Shown here: piece by piece, positions 11,772-22,883 of the stretch
How positions within the stretch are numbered: the first letter of the stretch is position 1
Layout of the letters: every line of letters starts with the position of its first letter
NCBI GenBank assembly: GCA_963971305.1
Contig: OZ020314.1
Span: forward strand, 1,860,001-1,924,000
DNA: 64,000 bases
DNA from: Arcuatula senhousia
Lineage: Eukaryota; Mollusca; Bivalvia; Mytilida; Mytilidae
Direction of reading: 5' to 3'
Notes under the pieces: model-generated
Databases searched by the model: none
Told to the model about the DNA's origin: nothing
What the model saw: only the letters and a program-made list of their open reading frames with translations
Position numbers and translations under genes: made by a program

Positions 11772-12010
11772 CTATACCAATGTTGCCTGTGTCATCAACA
11801 TTTGATTTCTCGCTCCTCTATAAGTTGACCAGAAATACATTAAATGTCCCCCAACCAGCTCGGGGTTGGGGATTCCCTCCACAGGCCAATGATATATCAG
11901 AAGAAGATGACGTGGAGCGTATAAGAAAGTATAGGAATCTCCTAGCTCATATTGAGCATTGCAAAAAAGAACAGGGTGTCTTCAGTACCATGTGGACTGA
12001 GCTCAGCCAG
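11772..12010 (+). CDS. Gene 1 exon: DZIP3-like HEPN domain, catalytic-motif half
   Basis: Acceptor TTTTGTAG (to 11771), donor GCCAG|GTTAGT (12010/12011), 239 nt, phase 1 in, phase 0 out. It reads SSTFDFSLLYKLTRN, then PARGWGFPP, then DISEEDDVERIRKYRNLLAH. RNLLAH (11933-11950) fits the R-x4-H ribonuclease motif of active HEPN domains (RN...H form). The frame joins without adjustment to the previous exon through GCT. The intact motif suggests that RNase activity was possible before the downstream stops arose (inference). Confidence 0.85.
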
Positions 12011-12370
12011 GTTAGTAACTAGTACAAATCAAAGTGCTAAAGTGTTTAAAGGCAAGCGAATTATATAAATACTATAGTAGATTTATTCTCTGTTAAAGTT
12101 TATTGTTCAAATATTTGCAAAATGATTGGTGAGCGAAGAAGGGATGGTCAAATGCAGATGCTCTCAGCGTAAATGAACACAATACAAAAATGGAATCGAT
12201 TGAAACATCCCTTCGATTAAAATGGACTTGTCCTATTGATGTGTATTGTGTATTAAATTTTATGAATGAACCCAACAGAATCCTTGCATTGACCAATAAA
12301 ATAAGAGAAATATTTATACTAACCAATGAAGTAATAGATGAATACATAATGTATATTCTATCTCCTCTAG

Positions 12371-12972
12371 CAGTCAGGGGCGTAACTTAAATAAGTTATT
12401 ACAGAAAAATAAAAGTCATGTGTTATTACAGGTGTTTTTTTGAGTTGTCTAATCTCTTGATTATGTATAACTTTCTGAATCTGTAATAACATATGGTTGT
12501 TAATTTTTTAAGCAATCATTCCATTTTATGCTTGAATTTGCCTCTTAGGGTCTCTCTACATCTTTGCGCAGTGACTTAATTGATAGAATTAACCAATTGT
12601 TTTTCAATTTAATAACCTAATTTACAATGAATCATACCAAATGAATGATATGGGGTTTGAAGTGTTCACTCTAATCTGTAATAACAGGCCATAGTTATTA
12701 GAAAACACATATTAACAAACAAATACCTCATTGAGAAGCCATTATAATTAGTAAATTCTATCAATTAAGTCACTGCGCAAAGAGGTTTAGGGATCTACAG
12801 AGTCTAATCAAAACAGGACATGAAATGGTTGCTTTAAAAAATAACAGCCACATGTTATAAGAGATTAAGAAAATTATACATAATCAAGAGAAGACAACTC
12901 AAAAAAACCAACTCTAATAACACATGACTGTTATTTTTCTGTAATAACTTATTAAAGTTACACCCCTGACTG
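12371..12972. mobile_element. 602-bp fold-back element, about 200-bp inverted arms
   Basis: The left arm begins CAGTCAGGGGCGTAACTT. The right arm, read in reverse complement, begins CAGTCAGGGGTGTAACTT. The arms stay alignable for about 200 bp, including GTTATTACAGAAAAATAA and TTGCGCAGTGACTTAATTGA. It is flanked by a 5-bp direct repeat TCTAG (12366-12370, 12973-12977). It lies inside the intron after the second HEPN exon. No ORF. Confidence 0.8.
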
Positions 12973-13606
12973 TCTAGCTCGTAATTCGTCAAATAAAATG
13001 CAAAGGAATAAATAAAACTTATGCTGGTCATATAAAATGCCAATAAATCTAGAGATTTATAAAAGTGTGTTTCATGTTAACAAATATTGAAAAGTAATAA
13101 AGAAAATAAAGCTTTTTGCCAGACTGGATGCAGGAAAATCTCTCCGTCTAGACTGAAAAAAAAACGTGAAAATCATCACTACTCTATTGACTACATAAGG
13201 CTTCCCTGCGCTTGCCCAAAAATGGAAGCATTCAAGGTGTCACCGCATAGTCTGTGCACCAACCTAGGGAGAAGCTAGGTTTAGCAGTGCAAAGACCCGT
13301 AGGGCAATGTGGGCGTGGCGTTGCATTCTAATATCAGACAAAACAAACAAGTTTTAACAATTTATATAAACAAAATTCAATGTTAAAAACAGTAACAAAA
13401 ATAATTCGAAGTTGAAGATAAAGTCCAAAGTTTAGAATTTCACAATTAAATTTGATTCAAAGTGAAAATGAAATATTTAAAAGTCAAAAGAATAAAAGTT
13501 AGCACAGTTTCCAATCCAATGAATTTGAGTTGAATGCTGCTGCGGTGGTGGGTTGGTCCAGTCTTGTTCATGTCCTGAAGTGGCGACTTGTTCAGTTTGA
13601 TGCTAA
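12973..13606. other. Intron sequence, no recognised gene
   Basis: Between two transposon insertions. AT-rich with no supported exon. A short ORF at 13087-13278 lacks family motifs. Confidence 0.4.
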
Positions 13607-13989
13607 CTCTTTGTGGCATTCCCTAACTTTTGTCCCAAATGGGACAAAACCATTTTTGGTTTTCAAACATCCAATCAAAATTTCAATCATTTAAAATCTT
13701 TTCACATAGACGCTTGAAAAACGGATTATAACAGCTAAAACCAATGACGGATCGAAGAATGAAAATTTTCCGGAATTAAATAAAAACTGACATTGGTCTG
13801 CCCTTATACATTTAATTAGATTAATTTGTTTACGGATTATTTAGTTACACATTAAATATGCATTTGGAGGTGATAAAAAATTGCAGAACCGAGCAAACTA
13901 GAAAGGTGAAAAAGGTCAAGAAGACAAGAAAAAAGTTTAATGCAAACAAGTATATCTTATAGATATATAAGTATATCTCATATATTTTA

Positions 13990-14945
13990 ATAAAGAAATG
14001 GTGCATTCTCAATGAAAAGTTCGTGGGACAAAAGCTAGACTATATATACACATACAGACGTTATTGAAGAAATGTATTAATTATTTCCAATGCAAAGATT
14101 ATAAGAGTGTATAAATGAATGAAAAGTTTGTGGGACAAAAGCTAGACTATATATATAGACGTTATTGAAGAAATGTATCGAATATTTCCGATGCAAATTA
14201 TAAATGAATGAAAAGTTCGTGGGACAAAAGCTAGACTATATATATATATAGACGTTATTGAAGAAATGTATCGATTATTTCCAATGCAAATTATAAATGA
14301 ATGAAAAGTTCATGGGACAAAAGCTAGACTATATATATAAAGACGTTATTTAAGAAATATATTGATTTTTCCAATGCAAAGATAGAGTGTATGAATGAAT
14401 GAAAAGTTCGTGGGACAAAAGCTAGACTATATATACACGTACAGACGTTATTGAAGAAATGTATTAATTATTTCCAATGCAAAGATAGAGTGTATAAATG
14501 AATGAAAAGTTCGTGGGACAAAAGCTAGACTATATATATAGACGTTATTGAAGAAATGTATCGAATATTTCCGATGCAAATTATAAATGAATGAAAAGTT
14601 CGTGGGACAAAAGCTAGACTATATATATATATATAAAAGTTATTGAAGAAATGTATCGATTATTTCCGATGCAAATTATAAATGAATGAAAAGTTCGTGG
14701 GACAAAAGCTAGACTATATATATAAAGACGTAATTGAAGAAATGTATTGATTATTTCCAATGCAAAGATAGAGTGTTTAAATGAATGAAAAGTTCGTGGG
14801 ACAAAAGCTAGACTATATATATATATAGACGTTATTGACGAAATGTCTGGATTATTTCCAATGCAAAGATAGAGTGTATAAATGAATGAAAAGTTCGTGG
14901 GACAAAAGCTAGACTATAAATATATAGACATTATTGAAGAAAAGT
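13990..14945 (+). repeat. Left internal satellite
   Basis: Ten copies of a unit containing TGAAAAGTTCGTGGGACAAA followed by AGCTAGACTATATATA, then GACGTTATTGAAGAAATGTA. The core copies are near 14010, 14120, 14208, 14302, 14398, 14503, 14589, 14689, 14783 and 14886. Unit length varies, mostly through the TA run. Confidence 0.85.
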
Positions 14946-14979
14946 TGTAAATGTAAACATGCATTTCTAAAATAAAGTT

Positions 14980-16470
14980 CCTTAATATATAGTATAGCTT
15001 TTGTCCCACGAATTTTTCATTTAAGATGAACAATTTCTTTGCGTATAACCCCCCAAACCTATTCCATGCCCCTTTTTCTTTAATAATATCCCCAAAGAAA
15101 ACCCTTTCAGAGTGTATTTTATAACAGTTGATATAAATATACATTTCTTTAATAACGTTTCCTTATATATAGTCTAGCTTTTGTCCCATGAACTTCTCAT
15201 TTAAAGATGCACTATTTCTTTGCGTATAACCCCCCAAAACTATTCCATGCCCCTTTTTCTCTTATAATATCCCCAAAGAAAACCCTTTCAGAGTGTATTT
15301 TATAACAGTCAATAAAAATATACATTTCTTTAATAGCGTTTCCTTATATATAGTCTAGCTTTTGTCCCACGAACTATTCATTAAAAATGCACTATTTCTT
15401 TGTGTATAACCCCCAAAAACTATTCAATGCCCCTTTTATGTTTAATAATATCCCCAAAGAAACCCTTTCAGAGTATATTTTTAACAGTTAATATAAATAA
15501 ATATTGCTTTAATAACGTTTCCTTATATATAGTCTAGCTTTTGTCCCATGAACTTTTCATCAAAAATGCATTATTTCTTTGCGTATAACCCCCCAAAACT
15601 AATCCATGCCCCTTTTTCTTTAATAATATCCCCAAAGAAAACCCTTTCAGAGTGTATTTTATAACAGTTGATATAAATATGCATTTCTTTAATAACGTTT
15701 CCTTATATATAGTCTAGCTTTTGTCCCACGAACTTTTCATTAAAAATGCATTATTTCTTTGCGTAAAACCCCCGAAAACTAATCCAGGCCCCTTTTTCTT
15801 TAATAATATCCCCAAAGAAAACCCTTTCAGAGTGTATTATATAACAGTTAATATAAATATACATTTCTTTGATAACGTTTCCTTATATATAGTCTAGCTT
15901 TTGTCCCACGAACTTTTCATCAAAAATGCATTATTTCTTTGCGTATAACCCCTCAAAACTTTTCCCTGCCCCTTTTTCTTTAATAATATCCCCAAAGAAA
16001 ACCCTTTCAGAGTGTATTTTATAACAGTTGATATAAATATGCATTTCTTTAATAACATTTCCTTATATATAGTCTAGCTTTTGTCCCACAAACATTTCAT
16101 TAAAAATGCACTATTTCTTTGCGTATAACCACCCAAATTTATTCCAGGCCCCTTATTCTTTAATAATATCCCCAAAGAAAACCCTTTCAGAGTGTATTTT
16201 ATAACATGTATAACAGTTAATATAAATATGCATTTCTCTAATAACGTTTCCTTATATATAGTCTAGCTTTTGTCCCACAAACTTTTCATTAAAAATGCAC
16301 TAATTCTTTGTGTATAACCCCCAAAAATTATTCCAGGCCCCTTTTTCTTTAATAATATCCCCCCAAAAAAACACCTTTCAGAGTGTATTTTATAACAGTT
16401 AATCTAAATACGCACTTCTTTAATAAAGTTCCCTTATTATATATATATATATAGTCTAGCTTTTGTCCCA
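14980..16470 (-). repeat. Right internal satellite, inverted relative to the left array
   Basis: Nine copies at near-180-bp spacing of a unit with TATATAGTCTAGCTTTTGTC followed by CCACGAACTTTTCAT, CTTTGCGTATAACCCCCC and ATATCCCCAAAGAAAACCC. The cores are near 14993, 15173, 15353, 15533, 15713, 15893, 16073, 16260 and 16454. The core is the reverse complement of the left-array core. Confidence 0.85.
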
Positions 16471-16763
16471 CGGAGTTATTTCGGTTCATTGTACACTATC
16501 GCTATGTAAAGATATAGTGTATAATGGATGAAAAGTTCTTTGAACGAAGAAATTTATTGAAGAAATGCATAGAAATGAAAAGATATAAAGTTCCGGTCAG
16601 GGTTGGTCTGGGAACAGATCCGGTATTTATTGTTACTTCCGGTTAAACGCTGCAATGACTCAGATTTTCAATATTCTTAATTGCAACAAGTCATGGGATC
16701 CTAAAATGTTCGACTTTTGGATTTGTCCCATTTGGGACAAAAGTTAGGGAATGCCCTCTTTGT

Positions 16764-18082
16764 CAGCAGCCAGAACGTCTGACTGTTCAGCTGTTTAAAC
16801 CTTTGAAAAAGTGATGAAAATTTGAAATGAATTTGTAAAACTGACATTTATGATGCAATGAAGACCTTACACATAATAAAAATATGGGTTACCATGCAAA
16901 AATGTTTGCCTCATTTTGATGGAAAAACCCGAGGATTCCAAAAAAAAAAATTTCAAAAATCTCAAAAGCTGACCCTCCAGCATCCTTAACTAAGTAAAAA
17001 TAAAATCTAAATTTGATTTTATAAAAATCAGAAAAATAAAGAATTAAATTACATAATAATATTTTAACAAAAACTGTCCCTACTACAAAGGTATAAAAAC
17101 CCTGTGTGTTAAGCCTAAAACATTTAGCTCATAGTCAGACAGAATAAAAGAGATGTAAAAAAAATAGACGTGATAATCCTTAAAAGTGCTTTGAATTGTG
17201 AAATTTTTATGTAATATAACTTATCACCATAGGGATTTTCCTAATGCATTTTGGTTATTTGTCCCATTTTAAAAAAGGGGCAAAATGGATAGAGCTGTTG
17301 TAGAAAAAGTGTACAAATCATGTCAAAGGGCAATAAAATGTCATAAATTTGGTTAAAAAAAAAACCAAGACATCACTGGTTGAGTGATTATAACAACCAA
17401 GGTAGGTCTGTCTATCTGGGTCATAAGGGCAACTAATCTTAAAGCGCTTGATGGAGTTTGATGAAACTTGATGTGATCTTTTTTGTAAGAGTTTAGTGGA
17501 ATATGAGTTACTTGAAAATTATAATAGCTCTGCATCAGATATTTAAGAAATGATGAATTAAATTAGGGTTATTGCATCCGTAACTTGATATCTGACCTTG
17601 ACCTCATTTTACACTCGATGACTGACAAAATTGATTTGTGTTCAGTCTTTTATGGTTAGTCTGTTTCTCAATGACTATGATAGAAGCAAAGAGGAACCAA
17701 GGTGTCAAAAGTCAACAAGAACAGCACCAGAAATTAACTGAACAGAAATCAACAAGTGAACTCAAGTCATAACTAGAGTGAACTCAGGTGCGCCGTAGGA
17801 GTAAGCAGTTCCTGTCTGCTATAGCATATCGTCGCTTTGTATATTCTCAATTCAGTGTGTCAAATCCAGTAAAGACAGACCGAACAAAACTCCATGACAA
17901 ACCAAGATCTGCACTTATCTGCGAGATAGAAATCAATCAAGAATCACTTTGGTTGGTCCATAGGAAAATGCGCTCAGTCAATTACCAAATGACCTTGACA
18001 TTTCTTTACCTTTGAATCTCAAAAGCATATCTTTAAAATCCTCAATTAATTCATGCATTTAGATTTGCAATATCTTCATCAG
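16764..18082. other. Intron remainder with R2 copy
   Basis: 16764-17640 shows no gene. About 17640-18060 is a further copy of repeat R2 (GTGAACTCAAGTCATAACTA, GAGTAAGCAGTTCCTGTCTG, GAGATAGAAATC). Short ORFs here lie in the repeat and are not supported as genes. Confidence 0.5.
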
Positions 18083-18320
18083 GCAATACAGAGATTGAGC
18101 AAAGGATCCTAAACTACTGAAGTAAACGATTTAGAACACAAAAGACTGGACCAAGATATCAGAAGTCAAATGGTGGAAGATATCCTACAATTTAGGAAAG
18201 AGGTAAAAGATTTACAGCAATAGGTTGAAGACATAATAAAAAGTCAGAAAGACCAACAAGCAAGAATAGAAAGTCTGGAGGCTCGGCCAGTTCCACAACA
18301 CATACCAAAACACATCAGAG
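18083..18320 (+). pseudogene. Gene 1 exon: HEPN C-terminal helix and coiled coil, two in-frame stops
   Basis: Acceptor CTTCATCAG (to 18082), donor CAGAG|GTAAGA (18320/18321), 238 nt, phase 0 in and phase 1 out, as the neighbouring exons require. It reads AIQRLSKGS, stop (TAA 18110-18112), then a heptad-rich stretch TTEVNDLEHKRLDQDIRSQM continuing to DLQQ, stop (TAG 18221-18223), then VEDIIKSQKDQQARIESLEA. The AIQRLS start matches the conserved last helix of DZIP3-like HEPN domains. No frameshift is seen, only the two nonsense codons. The 21-bp stretch before the TAG is too short to be a spliced intron. Confidence 0.8.
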
Positions 18321-19531
18321 GTAAGAATTATTGGTCCATAGGAGTGATAACGATTTGTTGTAATGGGAAATTTACATGTTCTAATGTTTGCGAGTCAGAT
18401 GTTTCATCTTACTGGAAAACAGTTTTTTCTGGTATGATTATTGAATTTTAAATCAACGTCACTTTGCAAAAACCATTGAAGCCCTGCTGTTTAACATTAT
18501 TGATGCTTTACTTGAGTTGATGTTTCTAATTGCAAGAAGCAAAGGTGAACCAAAGGTGTACCAAAGGTGCAATCAAATATTGTTGTTAACTCTAATCCTG
18601 AAAAACAAACTTGGTACACATAAAATCATCAGAAAAAAACAAACAACACACACAACTACAAAACTATAATCATCAACACAAACCAAAGACACGATTTGGT
18701 TATAATATTTTGTGTACCCCGCTTCAAAGAAGAGGATGATATACTGTTTTACCTGTGTCAGTCTGTAGTTCTGTGATTCCATAGTTCTGCCTGCTTTCTT
18801 CCCCCCTTTTTGTTTACTCATTACTCATCTAATTTTTGTCACAAGCTTGATATTGACATAATACATAGTGGGATATATTTCTAGATCAATCAGATATCTA
18901 CTTCAAGCTAAATGAAAACCTATTTTTTTTCTGCCATAGTTTAATTCCATCCCACTTTTTGTATGATTATAACTCTGCAACTATTATTTCTACTTTGCTT
19001 ATATTTAGTTACAAGCTTGGCATGTACACCATGTATAGTGAGATATGATTTAGGATCCATTACACATCTACTGTTTGTTTACCAAAAATGAAAAAAAAAA
19101 TCTGTCACACTTTTCATTCACTTAGTGTATTATTCAGCAACTAATACGCCTAGGTTGCTGATAGTTGGACAACTGAAAATCCATGTAAATTCATAATATA
19201 GTGGAAGTAAAAAAGAATGATTCTTTCTGATGGTGCTGGCAGGTGCGACATACCTTAGTGTAACTCTTGTTTAGATCTTGTTTAGATCTATCAGACATCT
19301 ACTTCCTGTTAACCATTAACGAAATTTTTCTGTCGAACTATTGTTTAAATTCCATCACACTTTTCATACTTGAGCAGCAAAATATTTGCAGATGAATTAT
19401 GATATGGTGTTGTTGTTTACATTGTCCGTTAACTTAAGTGTTCCTATAATAAGTATATTTCTACTCAGATGATAACTCATGGCATAGTTGTGGGGCAGCA
19501 AGCATTTATATATTTTGCATTTTTTTTGCAG
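18321..19531. other. Intron with tandem hairpin-headed repeat
   Basis: A short R2-like stretch (AAAGGTGTACCAAAGGTGCAATC) lies near 18550. From 18714 a head of the CCCCGCTTCAAAGAAG type is followed by four diverged units of about 150-170 bp (signatures ATAGTGGGATATATTTCTAG and CAGATATCTACTTC). No exon found. Confidence 0.5.
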
Positions 19532-21915
19532 ATGGCCAGATTACTCAGCTAGATGCATGGGCAGCAGAAGATTTGGTGTTCTACAGTGGAACAGCAGCTG
19601 TAAAAGAAGTTACAGATAAAGTCAACCAACATCAGATTGTGACAATAATAGGAGGTCCTGGAGCTGGGAAGACAAGCATTGCAAGACATATAGCACTGGA
19701 ATACCAGAAACAGAAATTTGAAGTTTTACCTATTTGTCAACTAGAGGACATTATACAGTTTGGTGACAAATCTGTGTCTCAGGTTTTTGTACTTGATGAT
19801 GTGTAAGGCGTTTTTTCTTTTGATGTATCATTATATAACAAATTGAATAACATTAAAACCAGTATTTTGTCAGCAATAGGTAAACAATCAAAAGTTATTT
19901 GTACTAGCAGAACATTAGTGTATAATCAGGCGAACAAAGTTGGCAGTTTTGTACTAGAAAATGTTATTGATGTTGAGAATGAGTCAAATCAGTTAACTAT
20001 ATTAGACAAGATAAATATATTCAAAAACCACTGTACAAACAAAAATGTTAAGGAACAATTTGATAATCTATCATTTAAAAATTGTAATTTTATGTTTCCC
20101 TTGTTATGTAGAATTTTTGTAGCATCAGATAAACATTTTAAGAATCCCAAAGCTTTTTTTGATCACCCAGTCGAGTGTGTTCAAGATGAACTCGACAAAA
20201 TGGCGGAAATGAAAAGAACACAGTATGCAGTTTTGGTCCTCTGTATGATGAACTCCAAGAAAATATCAAGCATGAACAAACCTTTGACATCCATCAACAA
20301 GGATTTAATAAATGACATCTTTGACTCATGCAGTGATTGTGCAAACCCAACCAACAGTCAGATAAACCAAGCACTACAACATTTATCTGGAACATACCTC
20401 ACTAAATATGGTGACCATTACACATTTATCCATGACTCCATATATGAAATTGTTGCCTACCATTTTGGAAAACAGCATGTACAACTCATGATAGAATACA
20501 TGTCCAGTACATTTGTACGGAACAAACTTGTTATATCAGGAACAGATTCAGTTGATCAGATCAGAATTGAAGTCACAGAAGACATGTATCCATTATTAGC
20601 TGACAGACTTTTAAAAGATATAAAAGATGGAAAGCTGTGTGATGTATTTACTAACCCTAATCTGTCACATAGACAATTCATTGATGTGTTCTTGGACGTT
20701 CTAAAGAAAAAGTTGTCATATCAACAATTCAAAGAAAAGTTCCTTACAGCAATGAAAGGTAGTACAGACCACATAACACAACAGAGTAAAAAGATGGCAG
20801 TAAACAAGGATGAGGGTACTCGTAATTATGATGAACAAGAACGTCAGAATCTGTTGTTAGGGCTGTATAACTATACTAAATATTCCATATGTATCATCAG
20901 CTTCATTATATACTATGGCCACAGTCATCTTTTACAGTGTATCATAGATTATGTCCTCAGTGAACATGATACATTGACATCTGTTATTGGATCTGACCTA
21001 TCAGAACAATCACGATTACTTACCTTGGCAGTCTACAGTGGCAATGAAGATGTTTTACAGGTTTTATTGAAGTATACAGAAAGTAATGCTGTAAATGTAT
21101 CAGCAAAGGATGATGGTATGGATCCTTTCTTTAATAATCATGGTCGTAGGAAACATACACCACTTACAGCAGCATGTAATGTGGGTAATATGTCTGCCAT
21201 TAAGATTCTTTTAGAGATGAATGGAATAATTAACCCTGAAGATAAACCTTACTACACACCTTTGGTAGAAGCAGCAAAGAAAGGACACATTGATATTGTA
21301 ATACTCCTGGTAAACCATGGTGGGGATGTGAACCTCTGTGCTAGTATTTTTGGATCACCTCTGTACACTGCAGCCAGGGGAGGACACCTTGATATTATTT
21401 CTTTCTTGGTTGAACATGGTGGGGATGTGAACCTCTGTACTAATAGAAATGAATCACCTCTGTTCACTGCAGCCAGGGGAGGACACCTTGATATTGTGTC
21501 TTACTTGGTTAACCATGGTGGGGATGTGAACCTCTGTATTGATTATAATGAATCACCTCTGTTCACTGCAGCCAGGGGAGGACACCTTGATATTGTGTCT
21601 TACTTGGTTAACCATGGTGGGGATGTGAACCTCTGTACTAAGGATAACAGATCACTTCTGTACATTGCAGCAGGGGAAGGACAGCTTGATATTGTTTCTT
21701 TCTTGGTTGAACATGGTGGGGATGTGAACCTTTGTACTGAGTATAATACATCACCTCTGTGTGCTGCCTCATGGAATGGACATTATGATGTTGCAAAATT
21801 CCTGCTTGAGAATGGGGGAAAAGTAAATCACGGGAACTCTCCAATTGATGCAGCAAGACTATCAAGACATGAAGACATTGTAGAACTTTTACAAAAATAC
21901 CAATCTGTCAATTGA
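19532..21915 (+). pseudogene. Gene 1 last exon: STAND NTPase plus nine ankyrin repeats, one in-frame stop
   Basis: Acceptor TTTTTTTGCAG (to 19531), phase 1 entry, stop TGA at 21913-21915. Walker A is GGPGAGKTS (19651-19677), Walker B is VFVLDD (19783-19800), directly followed by TAA (19804-19806), after which the same frame stays open for 702 codons. A TSR block follows (VICTSRTL), then FPLLCRIF and a helical linker of the kind seen in molluscan STAND proteins. Nine ankyrin repeats occupy about 21000-21905 (consensus SPLFTAARGGHLDIVSYLVN then HGGDVNLC). STAND ATPases act as ligand-triggered oligomerising switches, and the ankyrin array is the likely sensor. One nonsense codon in the NTPase would separate it from the upstream HEPN. 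Translation from a downstream methionine (19843) would give an NTPase lacking the P-loop. Confidence 0.85.
20995..21905 (+). repeat. Ankyrin-repeat coding array, 99-bp period
   Basis: Nine ankyrin units are coded, the central ones exactly 33 residues each. Units starting at 21448 and 21547 are identical over about 91 nt, so one arose by very recent duplication or gene conversion. The outer units (LLTLAVYSGNEDVLQVLLKY first, SPIDAARLSRHEDIVELL last) are diverged caps. Confidence 0.85.
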
Positions 21916-22883
21916 ATATTCAAAGCATAAAAAATATTTTAGACTGAATATACAATTTAATCTTGATGTTAAGTTGTTTATTGCAAAAATGACAGGATAA
22001 AAACTGTGTAAGGTATTGGAACATGAATTTGTTTCTGATCGTTACAAACCTTTAATACTTTCATGTTACACTTACATGATGTAAAGAAACTACACACCAA
22101 ATCAAAGACAGATTTATTGTCACATGTTTCTCATTCAGCATAAACTGAAATTATTGTTCACATTTTGATTATTTGAATTATTTATATTTTATGATTATAT
22201 GAATGGTGTTAATCAATGACAGACAATTATACAATTTTCTATTTTTTTCAAAGACATATTTTGTACTTTAAGGAAAAAGTTAGTGTTATTCATATGGTGA
22301 ACATATATCAAACACTAATGTCTGCCTTAAAATTGTAATTATTCTAACAATGTCATGAATGTATGCACAAAGTTATAGTAATTGTATACATATGATGTAT
22401 ATATATCACACTTACTTGTACATATATTGTGTTACCTATTGTGACCTTTGATATTCTTTGTACTGTATCTATTATAACAATATACTCATGGAAATAGGAA
22501 ACTGCATGCTTATGGGAAATTGATTGTACCCACATTTCTATTAATCAGAAAATCTTTAAAAATTGAGTTAATTTTTTTTATTGAATGTCAAGTGGATGAT
22601 GCAGATCATTTTTGGGTTGAAATTTGAAACTTTTAAATTTTCAGTTTCTGATATTTTTACACAAAAAATGAAAAAACACCCAAAATTTAAGCTGTTTAAT
22701 TACAACCACTTAAAGGAAAAACGTTTTTTGGTGAAAACCAGATGAGAAAACTTAATTGATGTTGATTTTATTGTGTGATTGACACTACCTAATTTCAAGA
22801 TATTCTGTAAAAGACTTTACCATAGCAATGTTCATATACACATGTTTTTTTGATAAGTTTTATTAAACAGAGATATTAAATTA
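21916..22883 (+). other. Probable 3' UTR of gene 1, proximal part
   Basis: AT-rich non-coding sequence after the stop codon. No canonical AATAAA was seen here, so the transcript may run on through the minisatellite to the signal at 25413. Confidence 0.35.

Larger units (their letters stand above)
13615..16755. mobile_element. 3.1-kb hAT-like non-autonomous element with opposed internal satellites
   Basis: The ends are inverted repeats starting GGCATTCCCTAACTTTTGTC and continuing into a TCCCAAATGGGACA palindrome. A perfect 8-bp direct repeat CTCTTTGT flanks it (13607-13614 and 16756-16763), as hAT-type and some other transposases generate. The interior has a left tandem array (about 13990-14945, ten units of 87-110 bp) and a right array (about 14980-16470, nine units of about 180 bp) in the opposite orientation. 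Each left unit contains GGGACAAAAGCTAGAC and each right unit its reverse complement. This resembles the TIR core GGGACAAAAGTTAGGG. There is no transposase ORF. Confidence 0.85.

Noticed and set aside
12190..12390. Short ORF after the second HEPN exon
   Set aside because: No conserved HEPN continuation, no splice phase fit, and it runs into the fold-back element. The true continuation (AIQRLS) is at 18083.
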